From an uncultured Arthrobacter sp. (GTDB lineage: Bacteria > Actinomycetota > Actinomycetes > Actinomycetales > Micrococcaceae), in assembly GCF_902805515.1 (NCBI RefSeq), contig NZ_CADCTE010000132.1, positions 1 to 35,453 on the forward strand: a DNA stretch of 35,453 bases, written 5' to 3'. A program made the translations under genes and the position numbers. This document shows, one piece after another, positions 1 to 7,247 of the stretch. Positions within the stretch are counted from its first letter, which is position 1; every line of letters begins with the position of its first letter. Under the pieces are notes generated by a model. The model made no database searches and was not told the DNA's origin. It was given only the letters and a program-made list of their open reading frames with translations.

Positions 1-395
1 CCGAGGAGGGCCTGAACGTCAAGCTCGGCGGGCAGGGCGGCAGCTACACCATCCAGCGCACCTTCGACATCAACGCCGAGACCAAGGCCTCCCTCGAGGC
101 CGGCACCGCCGTCGTCGTCGTCCACGGCCTCGACCCCGCAACCCTGAGCCCGGCGGCCCAGGAAGCCAAGTCCGACCTGACCCCGGACCTCCCGCTGGCA
201 GCGACCTCGCCGGCACTGTGTGGAACCCTTGTCGCCTCGCAGATGGGCGCCATGCCCAACGGTGGCGCTGACACGGGAGCCACCCAGGAGACCGGGTCCA
301 ACACCGGTGCCCTGGCCCTGGGCGGTGGCCTCGTCCTGGCCGCAGCAGCAGGCGGAACCTACCTGGTCCGCCGCCGCAGCGCCGACCAGGCATAA
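1..395 (+). CDS. CHRD-type secreted surface protein, C-terminal part (5' end outside window)
   Basis: The open frame enters at base 3 and stops at TAA 393-395, giving the last 130 residues. It closely parallels the C-terminal half of the complete paralogue at 2228-3007: the same Gly-rich LGGQGGSY-type segment, the VVVVHGLDP strand typical of CHRD (chordin-like) domains, a conserved Cys in PALCGTLVASQ, and the motif PNGGADTG. After that come a hydrophobic Ala/Gly/Leu stretch and an RRRSADQA tail, so the end has the three-part shape of a sortase sorting signal. The protein is probably exported and fixed to the envelope by the sortase at 3023-3754. The biological role of bacterial CHRD proteins is poorly known. 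Seen: paralogy and tail architecture. Inferred: cell-wall anchoring. Confidence 0.8.
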   Translation, partial: EEGLNVKLGGQGGSYTIQRTFDINAETKASLEAGTAVVVVHGLDPATLSPAAQEAKSDLTPDLPLAATSPALCGTLVASQMGAMPNGGADTGATQETGSNTGALALGGGLVLAAAAGGTYLVRRRSADQA

Positions 396-1156
396 CCAAC
401 CGCACCATTGACGCCTGCCTCTAACCAAGCGTCAACACCGGCCGCCGCAGGAGCCCTCCAGCCCCTGCGGCGGCCGCTCTGTGTTCCCCTCCCTCTAAAA
501 CCACCCACCGACTTCCGGCGGCCGCAACCAACCGTTCACAATGCCACTCCCCTGCCGTGTTGGACCCGCCCGCGAAAGCGCCCTGAGGGATTCTCCAGCG
601 CGACGCAGGGTTAGGGGTCGTTGCATCGCCGGCACCGGCCCTGAGTTCAACCTTCGTGTTTAGCCCGCTGCCTCGTGGGACCATAGGGCGAGGGTGAAAA
701 CGGGAGTGCAGATGATGAAGGGGCCGCTCCGCGGACCGGAGTGAACGATCATGCCTGGGAGCGGGAACGCCTGCGACGCTGGATGCGGTGCCGGGGAGAC
801 CCTGGATGTACCCGGAAGATGACATACAGCGCACCGCCTGACACGCGGGCGATTAGGCACTGGGGTCTGGGACACTTGACGCGATTGGCCGGTACGCAGG
901 CCACTCTGCCTCCTCCCCCACCCACGCAGGATCGGATATGTCAACCCTTCCCGGGCCACGAAGCCCTGTTCAAGATGCTTGGTTTCGGAGTTTGCCGCCG
1001 GGTAGGTTTCGACAGCAGGGAGGGGCGGACTGCCGCGGTGCCGCAGCCGGAATGCCTCCGTGCGCTGGCGGTGCTCGTTGTGGGGGCGGGCACCGCTGTA
1101 GCCACCGGCTGGGGTCCCCGGCGCCACTGTCTTTTATCAGGAAGGTCTCAAACCAG
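396..1156. other. Long intergenic stretch before the sigma factor, no supported gene
   Basis: About 760 bases separate the first CHRD gene from the sigma factor. Apart from the hairpin at 439-476 I see no frame with recognisable protein motifs. The open frames here have poor composition, lack good ribosome binding sites and overlap one another on both strands. The sigma-factor frame stays open back to 938, but the residues before 1157 do not look like sigma factor. The stretch may be a long regulatory leader or decayed DNA. Confidence 0.5.
439..476 (+). terminator. Hairpin after the first CHRD gene
   Basis: A perfect 13-bp inverted repeat (arms 439-451 and 464-476, GC-rich, loop 452-463) lies 44 bases after the TAA of the first CHRD gene. 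A pyrimidine-rich but not pure-T stretch follows, so it is a plausible factor-independent terminator of moderate quality. Confidence 0.6.
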
Positions 1157-1747
1157 ATGCCAGTTCTCGGCACGCCCGGCCACCGGCCTGCCCCAGGGCC
1201 GCCTTCGGATCTTTCTGATCTGCTATGCAGCGCCGCCGAACAGGACGAGGAAGCCTTCGAGGAGCTGTACCGGCGCTGCTCGCCCCGCGTGTACGCGCTG
1301 GTGCGCAGGGTCATTGTGGACGCCGAACTGAGTGCTGAAACCACGCAGGAGGTCTTCCTGGCGATCTGGCAGGGCGGTCCCGCCCGATTTGATCCCCGTA
1401 AGGGCACGGCCATGGCGTGGATCCTGACCATCGCCCACCGCAAGGCCGTCGACAAGGTCCGCTCCGAGCAGTCCCGCCGCGACCGGGATGTTCGGTGGGG
1501 CCTTCAGAACCAGGACGTGGACCACGGCCGGGTCTTCGACACCGTCGCGACCCGCCTGGAAGGTGAGACCGTCACCGCGTGCCTCAACGGGCTCTCTGCT
1601 GTTCAACGCGAAGCAATTCATCTGGCCTTCTACGCCGGCCTGACCTACAGCGAGGTGGCCGGGCGCCTGAATATCCCCGTCCCCACAGCAAAGACCCGCA
1701 TCCGCGACGGCCTTCGACGGCTCGGCGCCTGCCTGAACCCGGAATAA
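1157..1747 (+). CDS. sigK: ECF RNA polymerase sigma factor, SigK-like
   Basis: A 196-residue group IV sigma factor. Region 2 is clear: an acidic N-terminus, FEELYRRCSPRVYALVRRV, then ETTQEVFLAIWQ, and the region 2.4-like segment GTAMAWILTIAHRKAVDKVR. After a linker, region 4 has LSAVQREAIHLAFYAGLTYSEVA followed by the recognition helix VPTAKTRIRDGLRRL. The segments TTQEVFLAIW, MAWILTIAHRKAVD and YAGLTYSEVA resemble mycobacterial SigK, the group that controls surface proteins such as MPT70/MPT83. ATG 1157 is chosen because AGGAAGG lies about 11 bases upstream; the longer open frame adds sequence unlike sigma factors. The usual SigK partner, an anti-sigma (RskA) gene, is not adjacent. The flanking CHRD genes and sortase are plausible targets, which is inference. 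Confidence 0.85.
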   Translation: MPVLGTPGHRPAPGPPSDLSDLLCSAAEQDEEAFEELYRRCSPRVYALVRRVIVDAELSAETTQEVFLAIWQGGPARFDPRKGTAMAWILTIAHRKAVDKVRSEQSRRDRDVRWGLQNQDVDHGRVFDTVATRLEGETVTACLNGLSAVQREAIHLAFYAGLTYSEVAGRLNIPVPTAKTRIRDGLRRLGACLNPE

Positions 1748-2227
1748 ACCCCGCGCAGGTTCCCCTCGCCCCGACCCAGCCGAGCACGGCAGGACCAACC
1801 CTCGTTCTCCGCACGCCTCCGCCAATCCCGCCGGAATGCGTCCGACCGGACCGATCCCTTAGGACCGGAAAGCACCGGGGACATCCCGATCATATTTCCC
1901 GGCACCCCTCGAGGATCCGGCACCCTGGCCGACCGACTTCGCCCCGTACGTGGAATACCCGCAATCCTGCTCCCGGATGCTAAGGGTGCACTGCTGAACC
2001 AGCCGGACCGGTTCGTCGGCCCGGCGGAGATCGCTTTTGCAAACAAAATTCCCACCAGCCCCTTCCCAGACGGCAGTTTTCCCTGCCACAGTATGCAATT
2101 AGGGGAAAACATAAGTCTGCTTGGTTTTTTCCCGGCGGCCACAACCCGCCAGTAAAGCGTGACGAACCATCCGATAGGCACACAACCGACGTGTGCACCC
2201 ACCGCACAGTGAAGGAAACCAATCTCC
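1748..2227. promoter_or_regulatory. 480-bp promoter region upstream of the second CHRD gene; no gene seen
   Basis: No protein-coding frame here is convincing, and in particular there is no anti-sigma factor frame after the sigma gene. Bases 2035-2165 are clearly richer in A/T than the flanks (runs such as AAACAAAATT and GGTTTTTTCCC), as expected of a promoter and leader. CCATCC at 2167-2172 resembles the -35 motif I recall for mycobacterial SigK, but the next CCGAC (2186-2190) is only 13 bases away, too close for a usual ECF spacer. A SigK-type promoter is therefore only a possibility. Confidence 0.35.
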
Positions 2228-3007
2228 ATGAACAAGAAAATGCGTCTCCTTGCAGCCCCAGCCCTCGCCCTCGGCGCGGTCGCCCTGGCGGGATCCCCCG
2301 CGATGGCAGCCGACGGCTCCTACTCATCCACCCTGGGCCAGCTCAACGGCACCACGGGCTCCGGCACCATCACCGTCGATGTCACCGGCAACACCGCCAT
2401 GGTCAACCTTCAGGTTTCCGGCCTCGCCGAGACCTTCATGGACGGACCCTACCCGCACGTCCAGCACATCCACGGCGGCGCGCAGGGCGTCTGCCCCACC
2501 CCGGATGCCGACACCAACGGTGACGGGATCATCAACACCACCGAAGGCGACCCCTCCTACGGCGGAATCCAGACCACCCTGACCACCAGCGGCGCCACGA
2601 CCCCTGCCGAGGGCCTGAACCTGGCACTGGGCGGACAGGGCGGAAGCTACTCCATCCAGCGCTCCATCGAGCTTGACGCAGCCACCAAGGCCTCGCTTGA
2701 AGCCGGAACCGCTGTCGTGGTGGTCCACGGCCTCGACCCCGCCACCGCGACGGGCTCCGAGGAAGCGTTCAACTCGCCCAGCGACCTGAACCCCGACCTC
2801 CCGCTGGGCGCCACCTCGCCCGCACTGTGTGGCACGCTCGTCGCCTCCCAGATGGGGGCAATGCCCAACGGCGGCGCGGACACAGGCGCCGAGCAGCCGG
2901 GTGCCGGCGATAACACCGCCATGATCGCCCTCGGTGGTGGCCTGCTCCTCGCGGCAGCAGCCGGCGGCACTTACGCCGTCCGCCGCCGTTCAGCGGACAA
3001 CGCGTAA
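2228..3007 (+). CDS. CHRD-type secreted surface protein with sortase-like C-terminal signal
   Basis: A 259-residue protein starting at ATG 2228, with GAAGGAAA about nine bases before it. Residues 1-27 form a signal peptide (MNKKMR, hydrophobic core, cleavage near AMA/AD). Residues about 30-170 form a CHRD-like beta domain with HVQHIHGGAQGVCPTPD and VVVVHGLDP. Within it residues 95-106 (DTNGDGIINTTE) match a calcium-binding EF-hand/dockerin loop at positions 1, 3, 5, 6, 8, 9 and 12. Cys89 and Cys201 could form a disulfide. The C-terminus has PNGGADTG (213-220), a hydrophobic stretch (about 230-250) and RRRSADNA, the layout of a sortase substrate. The sortase gene follows after 15 bases, so the two are probably co-transcribed. 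Ligand and function are unknown. Confidence 0.85.
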   Translation: MNKKMRLLAAPALALGAVALAGSPAMAADGSYSSTLGQLNGTTGSGTITVDVTGNTAMVNLQVSGLAETFMDGPYPHVQHIHGGAQGVCPTPDADTNGDGIINTTEGDPSYGGIQTTLTTSGATTPAEGLNLALGGQGGSYSIQRSIELDAATKASLEAGTAVVVVHGLDPATATGSEEAFNSPSDLNPDLPLGATSPALCGTLVASQMGAMPNGGADTGAEQPGAGDNTAMIALGGGLLLAAAAGGTYAVRRRSADNA

Positions 3008-3022
3008 CGCCATCCTCATCCC

Positions 3023-3754
3023 GTGATGAGCAGAACAACCGGCCGCCGCTGGGGCTTCGCAGCCCCGGCGGCGGCCGCACTCCTCCTCCTGGCCGGATGC
3101 GGCGGAACCCCGGCCGCGTCCGGCCCCGAGACGGCCGCACCCCCGACGAGCACGTCCTCCCCCAGCCCGTCCGCGGCGCCTGGCACCTCAGCGCCGACCG
3201 CGGACTCCCCGGCGCCGGCCGAGACCCCGGCGCCCACCCAGGCCCCGGCGCCCGCACCTGCGGCTCCCAAGACTTCCGCACCGCAGGCGCCGGCGGTCCT
3301 GGCGGCCTCGCCGCCGGTATCCCTCTCCATTCCCGCGATCGGTGCCACCTCGGAACTGCTCCGGCTGGGACTGCGGGCAGACCGGACCCTTGAGGTGCCA
3401 CCCGACGGCCCCGGCGCCCCCGCCAGCTGGTACACCGAGTCCCCCACCCCGGGCGAGCGGGGGCCCGCCGTCCTGCTGGGCCACGTGAACGCCACCGACG
3501 GCGGCAAGGGCGTCTTCGCCGACCTTCGGGCGCTGAAGCCCGGCGCCCGCATCAGCGTGGCGCGCGAGGACGGAAGCACCGCCGAGTTCAAGGTCCTGCG
3601 CGGCGAGGCGTACGCCAAGGACGCCTTCCCGACCGCGAAGGTCTACGGGAACACCCCCGGTGCGGAGCTGAGGCTCATCACCTGTGACGGCTACGACCCT
3701 GCCACCGGGGAGTTCGACGACAACTACGTGGTGTACGCAGCCCTCGTGGGCTGA
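3023..3754 (+). CDS. Class F-type sortase, lipoprotein
   Basis: A 243-residue protein from GTG 3023 (ATG 3026 is an equally good start; no clear ribosome site, so coupling to the CHRD gene 15 bases upstream is likely). Residues 1-26 are a lipoprotein signal ending in lipobox LAGC (Cys26). Residues about 28-95 are a Pro/Ala/Ser/Thr-rich wall-spanning linker. The sortase barrel runs from about 98 (VSLSIPAIGATSELLRLGL) to the end, with catalytic His154 in LLGHVN and Cys221 in LRLITC. Sortases also need an Arg, normally shortly after the Cys near the final strand. Here the sequence after Cys221 contains no Arg, and Asp-Asp-Asn stands where family members often have an Arg before DN. The likely substrates are the two CHRD proteins. 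The fold assignment is firm; catalytic competence is uncertain. Confidence 0.85.
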   Translation: MMSRTTGRRWGFAAPAAAALLLLAGCGGTPAASGPETAAPPTSTSSPSPSAAPGTSAPTADSPAPAETPAPTQAPAPAPAAPKTSAPQAPAVLAASPPVSLSIPAIGATSELLRLGLRADRTLEVPPDGPGAPASWYTESPTPGERGPAVLLGHVNATDGGKGVFADLRALKPGARISVAREDGSTAEFKVLRGEAYAKDAFPTAKVYGNTPGAELRLITCDGYDPATGEFDDNYVVYAALVG

Positions 3755-3806
3755 TCCCGCCGGCACTGATCCCGGCTGTGCTGCTCCCCGTCCTGCGGAA
3801 CCGGCC

Positions 3807-4163
3807 TCAGCCGGCGACCAGGCAGAACGGGTGTCCGGCCGGATCAAGGTAGACGCGGAAGGTGTCGGTGCCCGAGTTGAGGCTCACGGCGCCGCCGGCG
3901 AGGACCTGCGCCTCGGCCTCGTCGAGGTCGGCCACGAGCACATCGAGGTGCATCTGCTGCGGGACCTCCTGCCCGGGCCACTTCGGTGGGGTGTAGTTCT
4001 CCACCAGCTGGAAGGCCAGCGCGGGACGGTCGGCGGCGTCACCAATGGTTATCCAGTCAGCTGACTCGTCCACCCGGATCATGCCGAACAGGTTCTGGTA
4101 GAAGGTGGCGAGCTGCCCGGGGTCGGGGCAGTCAAGGACAGTTGCTTGCCAGGATCCAATCAT
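3807..4163 (-). CDS. VOC (glyoxalase/bleomycin-resistance fold) family protein
   Basis: A 118-residue single-module VOC protein. The N-terminal half has the VLDCPDPGQLATFYQNLFGM pattern. The second half has MHLDVLVADLDEAEAQVLAGGA and ends in FRVYLDPAGHPFCLV, the usual last strand of glyoxalase-like proteins. Metal-ligand candidates such as the His in QMHLDV are present, but the substrate cannot be read from sequence. The length is normal for a one-domain member that dimerises. ATG 4163 is preceded by CATACT with six bases between, so the mRNA is probably leaderless. It is convergent with the sortase gene. Confidence 0.85.
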   Translation of the reverse strand: MIGSWQATVLDCPDPGQLATFYQNLFGMIRVDESADWITIGDAADRPALAFQLVENYTPPKWPGQEVPQQMHLDVLVADLDEAEAQVLAGGAVSLNSGTDTFRVYLDPAGHPFCLVAG

Positions 4164-4169
4164 GGTCCC

Positions 4170-4175
4170 AGTATG
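4170..4175 (-). promoter_or_regulatory. -10 box CATACT of VOC gene (leaderless)
   Basis: On the minus strand CATACT is followed by exactly six bases and ATG 4163, which puts the transcription start at or next to the start codon. No convincing -35 box is seen. Confidence 0.5.
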
Positions 4176-4226
4176 CGTTGGGGCGCGCCCCTCCGGTAGA
4201 TGCTGGAGGCAACGTCCGGCGGTGCC

Positions 4227-5864
4227 CTATCCGGCCAGCGGGATGACCTCGATCCCCCGGACCGCGCCGACGATCACCAGCACCCGCTCCCCCACCACGC
4301 CGTCGAGGGCCCGGGCGAGTTCCTCCCCGGAGGGCACCGCCGCGTCCGGAGTGGGATCGGCGCGCCACCACATGGTGACCCCGGCGCCGGTGATCCCGCT
4401 GATCAGCTCAGCAAGCGGTTCGGCGCCGGCGCCGGCCACGAGGATCACCGAGCCGATCGCCCGGCGGTCCGCGGGCGCGGCCCCTCCGGCCGCCGCGCGG
4501 TCCTGCCGCCAGACGCTGAAGTGGTAGGCGGCCGTGCCGCCCGTCGCCAGGAGGAGCCCCAGGGGTGCCCGCACGCGCTCGATCAGTGCCGCCCCGCCGA
4601 CGTCCGCGAGCAGGAACTCGAAGATCAGGTACCCAAGCACCAGCAGCGTGATGAGGGCGACCAGGGCGCTGAGGCCGAAGACCGCCACGAGGTAGACCCG
4701 GCGCCGGGACCGTTCCCCGCCGCCGGGTGCCGCCGTCGGCCGCCACGCGAACCACCAGACCGGGCCGCCCACCGCCAGCGAACTGATTCCCCCAAGCAGC
4801 AGGGTCCGGGGGTCGTTGCCGACCACGGGCGAGGCGAGCGCTGCGAGGAGGGCGTTGACGATCACCCCGACGCCGGCCGCCGCGGCCGCCAGGGAAACGC
4901 CCGAGGTGACGAGCCTGCCGGCCAGTCGGGTGCCCTCGGCCCGGGTGGCGGCGGCGCGCAGGTGGTAGACCCACACCGGGGCGCCGATGGCCGCCGCGGC
5001 GAGCGCCGGCGCCAGGGGACTCAGCAGCGCGGACTGCGGATCCGTCCGGTCGAAGGCGAGCCGCAGCAGCACGAAAAGCACCGTGCCCAGTCCGCCGAGG
5101 GTCAGCAGGCCCGCACCGAGCACCCCGAACAGCACCAGGGCGACATTGGAGAGCGCCGTGCGCAGGTGCCGCCCGCCGCCGCGCATCCAGTAGGCCAGCC
5201 AGAGACCGGCTCCCCCGGCCGCCCACACGAGGGCCGCAAGGGACGCGCGCCACCAGGGCACCCCGATGGCTCCCCCCGAGGTGGAGCCCTCGACGGCCGC
5301 GTCGAGGAGGCCCGCCAGCGCCCAGTAGGCCCCGCCGACCGCCAGGACGAGTCCGAAGATGTAGCCCCCAACGAGCGGAAGATCCTTCAGTGCCAGCGGC
5401 CCCCTGGTCCGGTGGCGCCACATCCAGTGGTGCCACAGGAGGACCCCGGTCCAGACGAGACCGCGCGCCAGACCCTCCGACCACCGCTCCGGGTCGCCGC
5501 CGATGAGCGAGGCCGCCGTGCCGAGCAGCGCGGTGGCCGCGGTGATCAGCGACACCGCGTAGATCCCGGCCACGTAGAGGCCCCAGGCGGTCGAGGACCG
5601 TTCGCTTTCCACCCGACGCCAGGCGACCCACCACAGGAGGGCGGCCAGCGGTCCGCCGACGAGGGTGAAGGCCAGCGAGCGGGCCAGACCGGTGACATCG
5701 TCCGCGACCAGGACGTCGCCGGCATTAAGGAGCCGCCCGAGCAGCCCGGTGAGGCCGCCGGCGCCGATGAGCACCAGGGCGAAGAGCAGCGTGAAGACGA
5801 TCAGCCGGCGCAGGACCGGCTGGGCGGAGCTCCTTCCGGGGGCGGCCCGCGTGCCGGTGCTCAC
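4227..5864 (-). CDS. Polytopic membrane protein, DUF5671-like
   Basis: A 545-residue integral membrane protein. It consists of repeated units of hydrophobic helices, each ending in an aromatic/basic segment (LLWWVAWRRVESER, LLWHHWMWRHRTR, WLAYWMRGGG, VWVYHLRAAATR, VWWFAWRP, AAYHFSVWRQDR), a pattern that fits DUF5671 repeats of four helices. The last 90 or so residues are a soluble tail. No catalytic motif or function is recognised. GTG 5864 is chosen because its GTGA overlaps the stop of the upstream gene by four bases. An alternative start 13 codons earlier would lie deep inside that gene. It forms an operon with 5861-6316. Confidence 0.7.
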   Translation of the reverse strand: MSTGTRAAPGRSSAQPVLRRLIVFTLLFALVLIGAGGLTGLLGRLLNAGDVLVADDVTGLARSLAFTLVGGPLAALLWWVAWRRVESERSSTAWGLYVAGIYAVSLITAATALLGTAASLIGGDPERWSEGLARGLVWTGVLLWHHWMWRHRTRGPLALKDLPLVGGYIFGLVLAVGGAYWALAGLLDAAVEGSTSGGAIGVPWWRASLAALVWAAGGAGLWLAYWMRGGGRHLRTALSNVALVLFGVLGAGLLTLGGLGTVLFVLLRLAFDRTDPQSALLSPLAPALAAAAIGAPVWVYHLRAAATRAEGTRLAGRLVTSGVSLAAAAAGVGVIVNALLAALASPVVGNDPRTLLLGGISSLAVGGPVWWFAWRPTAAPGGGERSRRRVYLVAVFGLSALVALITLLVLGYLIFEFLLADVGGAALIERVRAPLGLLLATGGTAAYHFSVWRQDRAAAGGAAPADRRAIGSVILVAGAGAEPLAELISGITGAGVTMWWRADPTPDAAVPSGEELARALDGVVGERVLVIVGAVRGIEVIPLAG

Positions 5865-6316
5865 CGGGCCTCCGCCCCGGCGTCGCACACCCGCAGCAGC
5901 CACGGGGCCCGCTCGATGAGCCAGTCGCCGTCGACGCGGACGAGGCCGAACTCATCCCGGGATTCGTATTCCGAGGAGCCGAACGGACCGCCCGCATCGA
6001 AGGTCACGATCGACACCTCGACGTCCGCCGTGTTCTCCCGCTCCCGGGTCGCGACGAGGCTGATTCGAAGGTTGTCCCCGGTGGGGGTGTGGAACTCGTC
6101 GCAGGGCTCGGACTGCTCCGAGAGGTAGGCGGCCGCGGCCTCCTCATCTCCGTCGATCACCGCCGCGGAGTAGCGCTGGACCACACCGCCGGGGGTGGAG
6201 GCATCGAGCAGCTTCACCTCCCCGCGGGAGAACACGACGGCCAGGGCAACGACCACGAGAAGGCCGAGCACCGCGAGCAGGACGGGGAGGGTGCGGTCGC
6301 GGCGAGCGGAATTCAT
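5861..6316 (-). CDS. Small membrane-anchored protein of unknown function
   Basis: About 151 residues. A short basic N-terminus (NSARRDR) and one hydrophobic helix (LPVLLAVLGLLVVVALAVVF) are followed by an outside domain of about 115 residues. That domain begins with TPGGVVQRYSAAVIDGDEEAAAAYLSEQ and ends with FGLVRVDGDWLIERAPWLL, a layout like NTF2-like or DUF4878-type exported domains. Two Cys (in EPCDEF and RVCDAG) could pair. ATG 6316 is preceded by CATACT plus six bases (leaderless); a GTG six codons upstream is the alternative. Its stop overlaps the start of the DUF5671-like gene, so the two products probably work together at the membrane. Confidence 0.7.
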   Translation of the reverse strand: MNSARRDRTLPVLLAVLGLLVVVALAVVFSRGEVKLLDASTPGGVVQRYSAAVIDGDEEAAAAYLSEQSEPCDEFHTPTGDNLRISLVATRERENTADVEVSIVTFDAGGPFGSSEYESRDEFGLVRVDGDWLIERAPWLLRVCDAGAEAR

Positions 6317-6322
6317 GTGCAC

Positions 6323-6328
6323 AGTATG
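6323..6328 (-). promoter_or_regulatory. -10 box CATACT of the 5861-6316 gene (leaderless)
   Basis: CATACT on the minus strand lies six bases before ATG 6316. It is the same hexamer and spacing as at the VOC gene, and supports the shorter start. Confidence 0.45.
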
Positions 6329-6367
6329 CGCCACCGTGCGGGGTCAGCCGCCGCGGCCGGCTGTACC

Positions 6368-6435
6368 GCGGGCGCTGTTCCTTAGATGGCCGGTCCCCGC
6401 GGGCCGGCACCGGCTATTTGAGGAACAGCGCCCGC
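6368..6435 (-). terminator. Inverted repeat straddling the end of the second ABC permease gene
   Basis: Arms 6368-6382 and 6421-6435 are perfectly complementary over 15 bases. One arm lies inside the last codons of the permease, the other beyond its stop. The 38-base loop contains a second GC-rich hairpin (about 6389-6408). It is probably a terminator or 3'-end stabiliser for the exporter operon. There is no T-run, so factor-independent termination is not certain. Confidence 0.5.
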
Positions 6436-7247
6436 AGCCGCCCGGTGGTGAGCACCACGCCGATTCCGATCATGGCGGCGTAGTAAAGCACGTGGACCCC
6501 GGTGGCCGCGGTGAACACCCCGGCGCTGATCTGCCGCAGGAGTTCGACGCCGTGCCAGAGCGGCAGGGCCTGGATGAACCACTGGATGGGCTGCGGGTAG
6601 ACGCTCAGCGGGTAGAAGGTCGCGGAGAACAGGAACATGGGCAGCATCACGAAGTTGACCCACTCCATCTGCTGGAAGGTCTTCATGAAGCTGGTGATGG
6701 CCATGCCGAACGCCGCGAACCCGAAGGCGATCAGCACGGAGGCCGGAATCATCAGCAGGGCCCACGGCGTGGTGATCAGGCCCATCACGCCCATCACCGC
6801 CGTGAACCCCGTCGCGTAGAGCGCCCCGCGCAGCAGGGCCAGGAAGATCTCGCCGATGGCGACGTCGAGCGGCCCGAGCGAGGTGGAGAGCATCCCCTGG
6901 TAGAGCTTGGCGAAGTTCATCTTGAAGAAGACGTTCCAGGTGCTGTCGTAGACGGCGCCGTTCATCGCGGACACCGCCAGCAGGGCCGGGGCGATGTACG
7001 CGGCGTAACTGATCTCGGAGCCGCCGGGGCCGGTCACCGTGCCCACGAGCGCACCGAGGCCCACACCCATCGACAGCAGGTACAGCACCGGCTCGAAGAA
7101 ACCGGAGACCATCACCATCCAGTTGCTGCTCTTCGTGGCGCGCAGGCCGCGGGCAATGACCGCGCGGGCGTTGCGTGAATACAGGGCGCCCAGGGTGCGC
7201 GTGCGGCCGGTGAGCCGGTAGTCCTCGACGGAAAGCGAGTTTGTCAT
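6414..7247 (-). CDS. ABC-2 type transporter permease (second subunit)
   Basis: A 277-residue membrane protein of the ABC-2 (NodJ/DrrB-like) family. A soluble N-terminus (SVEDYRLTGRTRTLGALYSRN) precedes about six helices. The family signature region near the end is clear (MLPMFLFSATFYPLSVYPQPIQWFIQALPLWHGVELLR). It overlaps the first permease gene by four bases (ATGA, 7244-7247) and shares its domain plan, so the two are probably the two halves of a heterodimeric channel driven by the ATPase at 8115-9056. The exported compound cannot be told; relatives move polysaccharides, lipids or antibiotics. Confidence 0.85.
   Translation of the reverse strand: MTNSLSVEDYRLTGRTRTLGALYSRNARAVIARGLRATKSSNWMVMVSGFFEPVLYLLSMGVGLGALVGTVTGPGGSEISYAAYIAPALLAVSAMNGAVYDSTWNVFFKMNFAKLYQGMLSTSLGPLDVAIGEIFLALLRGALYATGFTAVMGVMGLITTPWALLMIPASVLIAFGFAAFGMAITSFMKTFQQMEWVNFVMLPMFLFSATFYPLSVYPQPIQWFIQALPLWHGVELLRQISAGVFTAATGVHVLYYAAMIGIGVVLTTGRLRALFLK

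Noticed and set aside
938-1156. N-terminal extension of the sigma factor back to base 938
   Set aside because: The added 73 residues are unlike any sigma-factor region, and a good ribosome site precedes ATG 1157.
2167-2190. CCATCC followed by CCGAC as a SigK promoter for the second CHRD gene
   Set aside because: The 13-base spacer is too short for an ECF promoter and the -10 match is partial, so it is kept only as a remark in the region entry.
4200-6128. Long open frame on the plus strand (over 600 codons)
   Set aside because: It lies antisense to the DUF5671-like and anchored-protein genes. The product is a low-complexity Gly/Pro/Arg/Asp mix with no domain, a common by-product of high-GC third positions.
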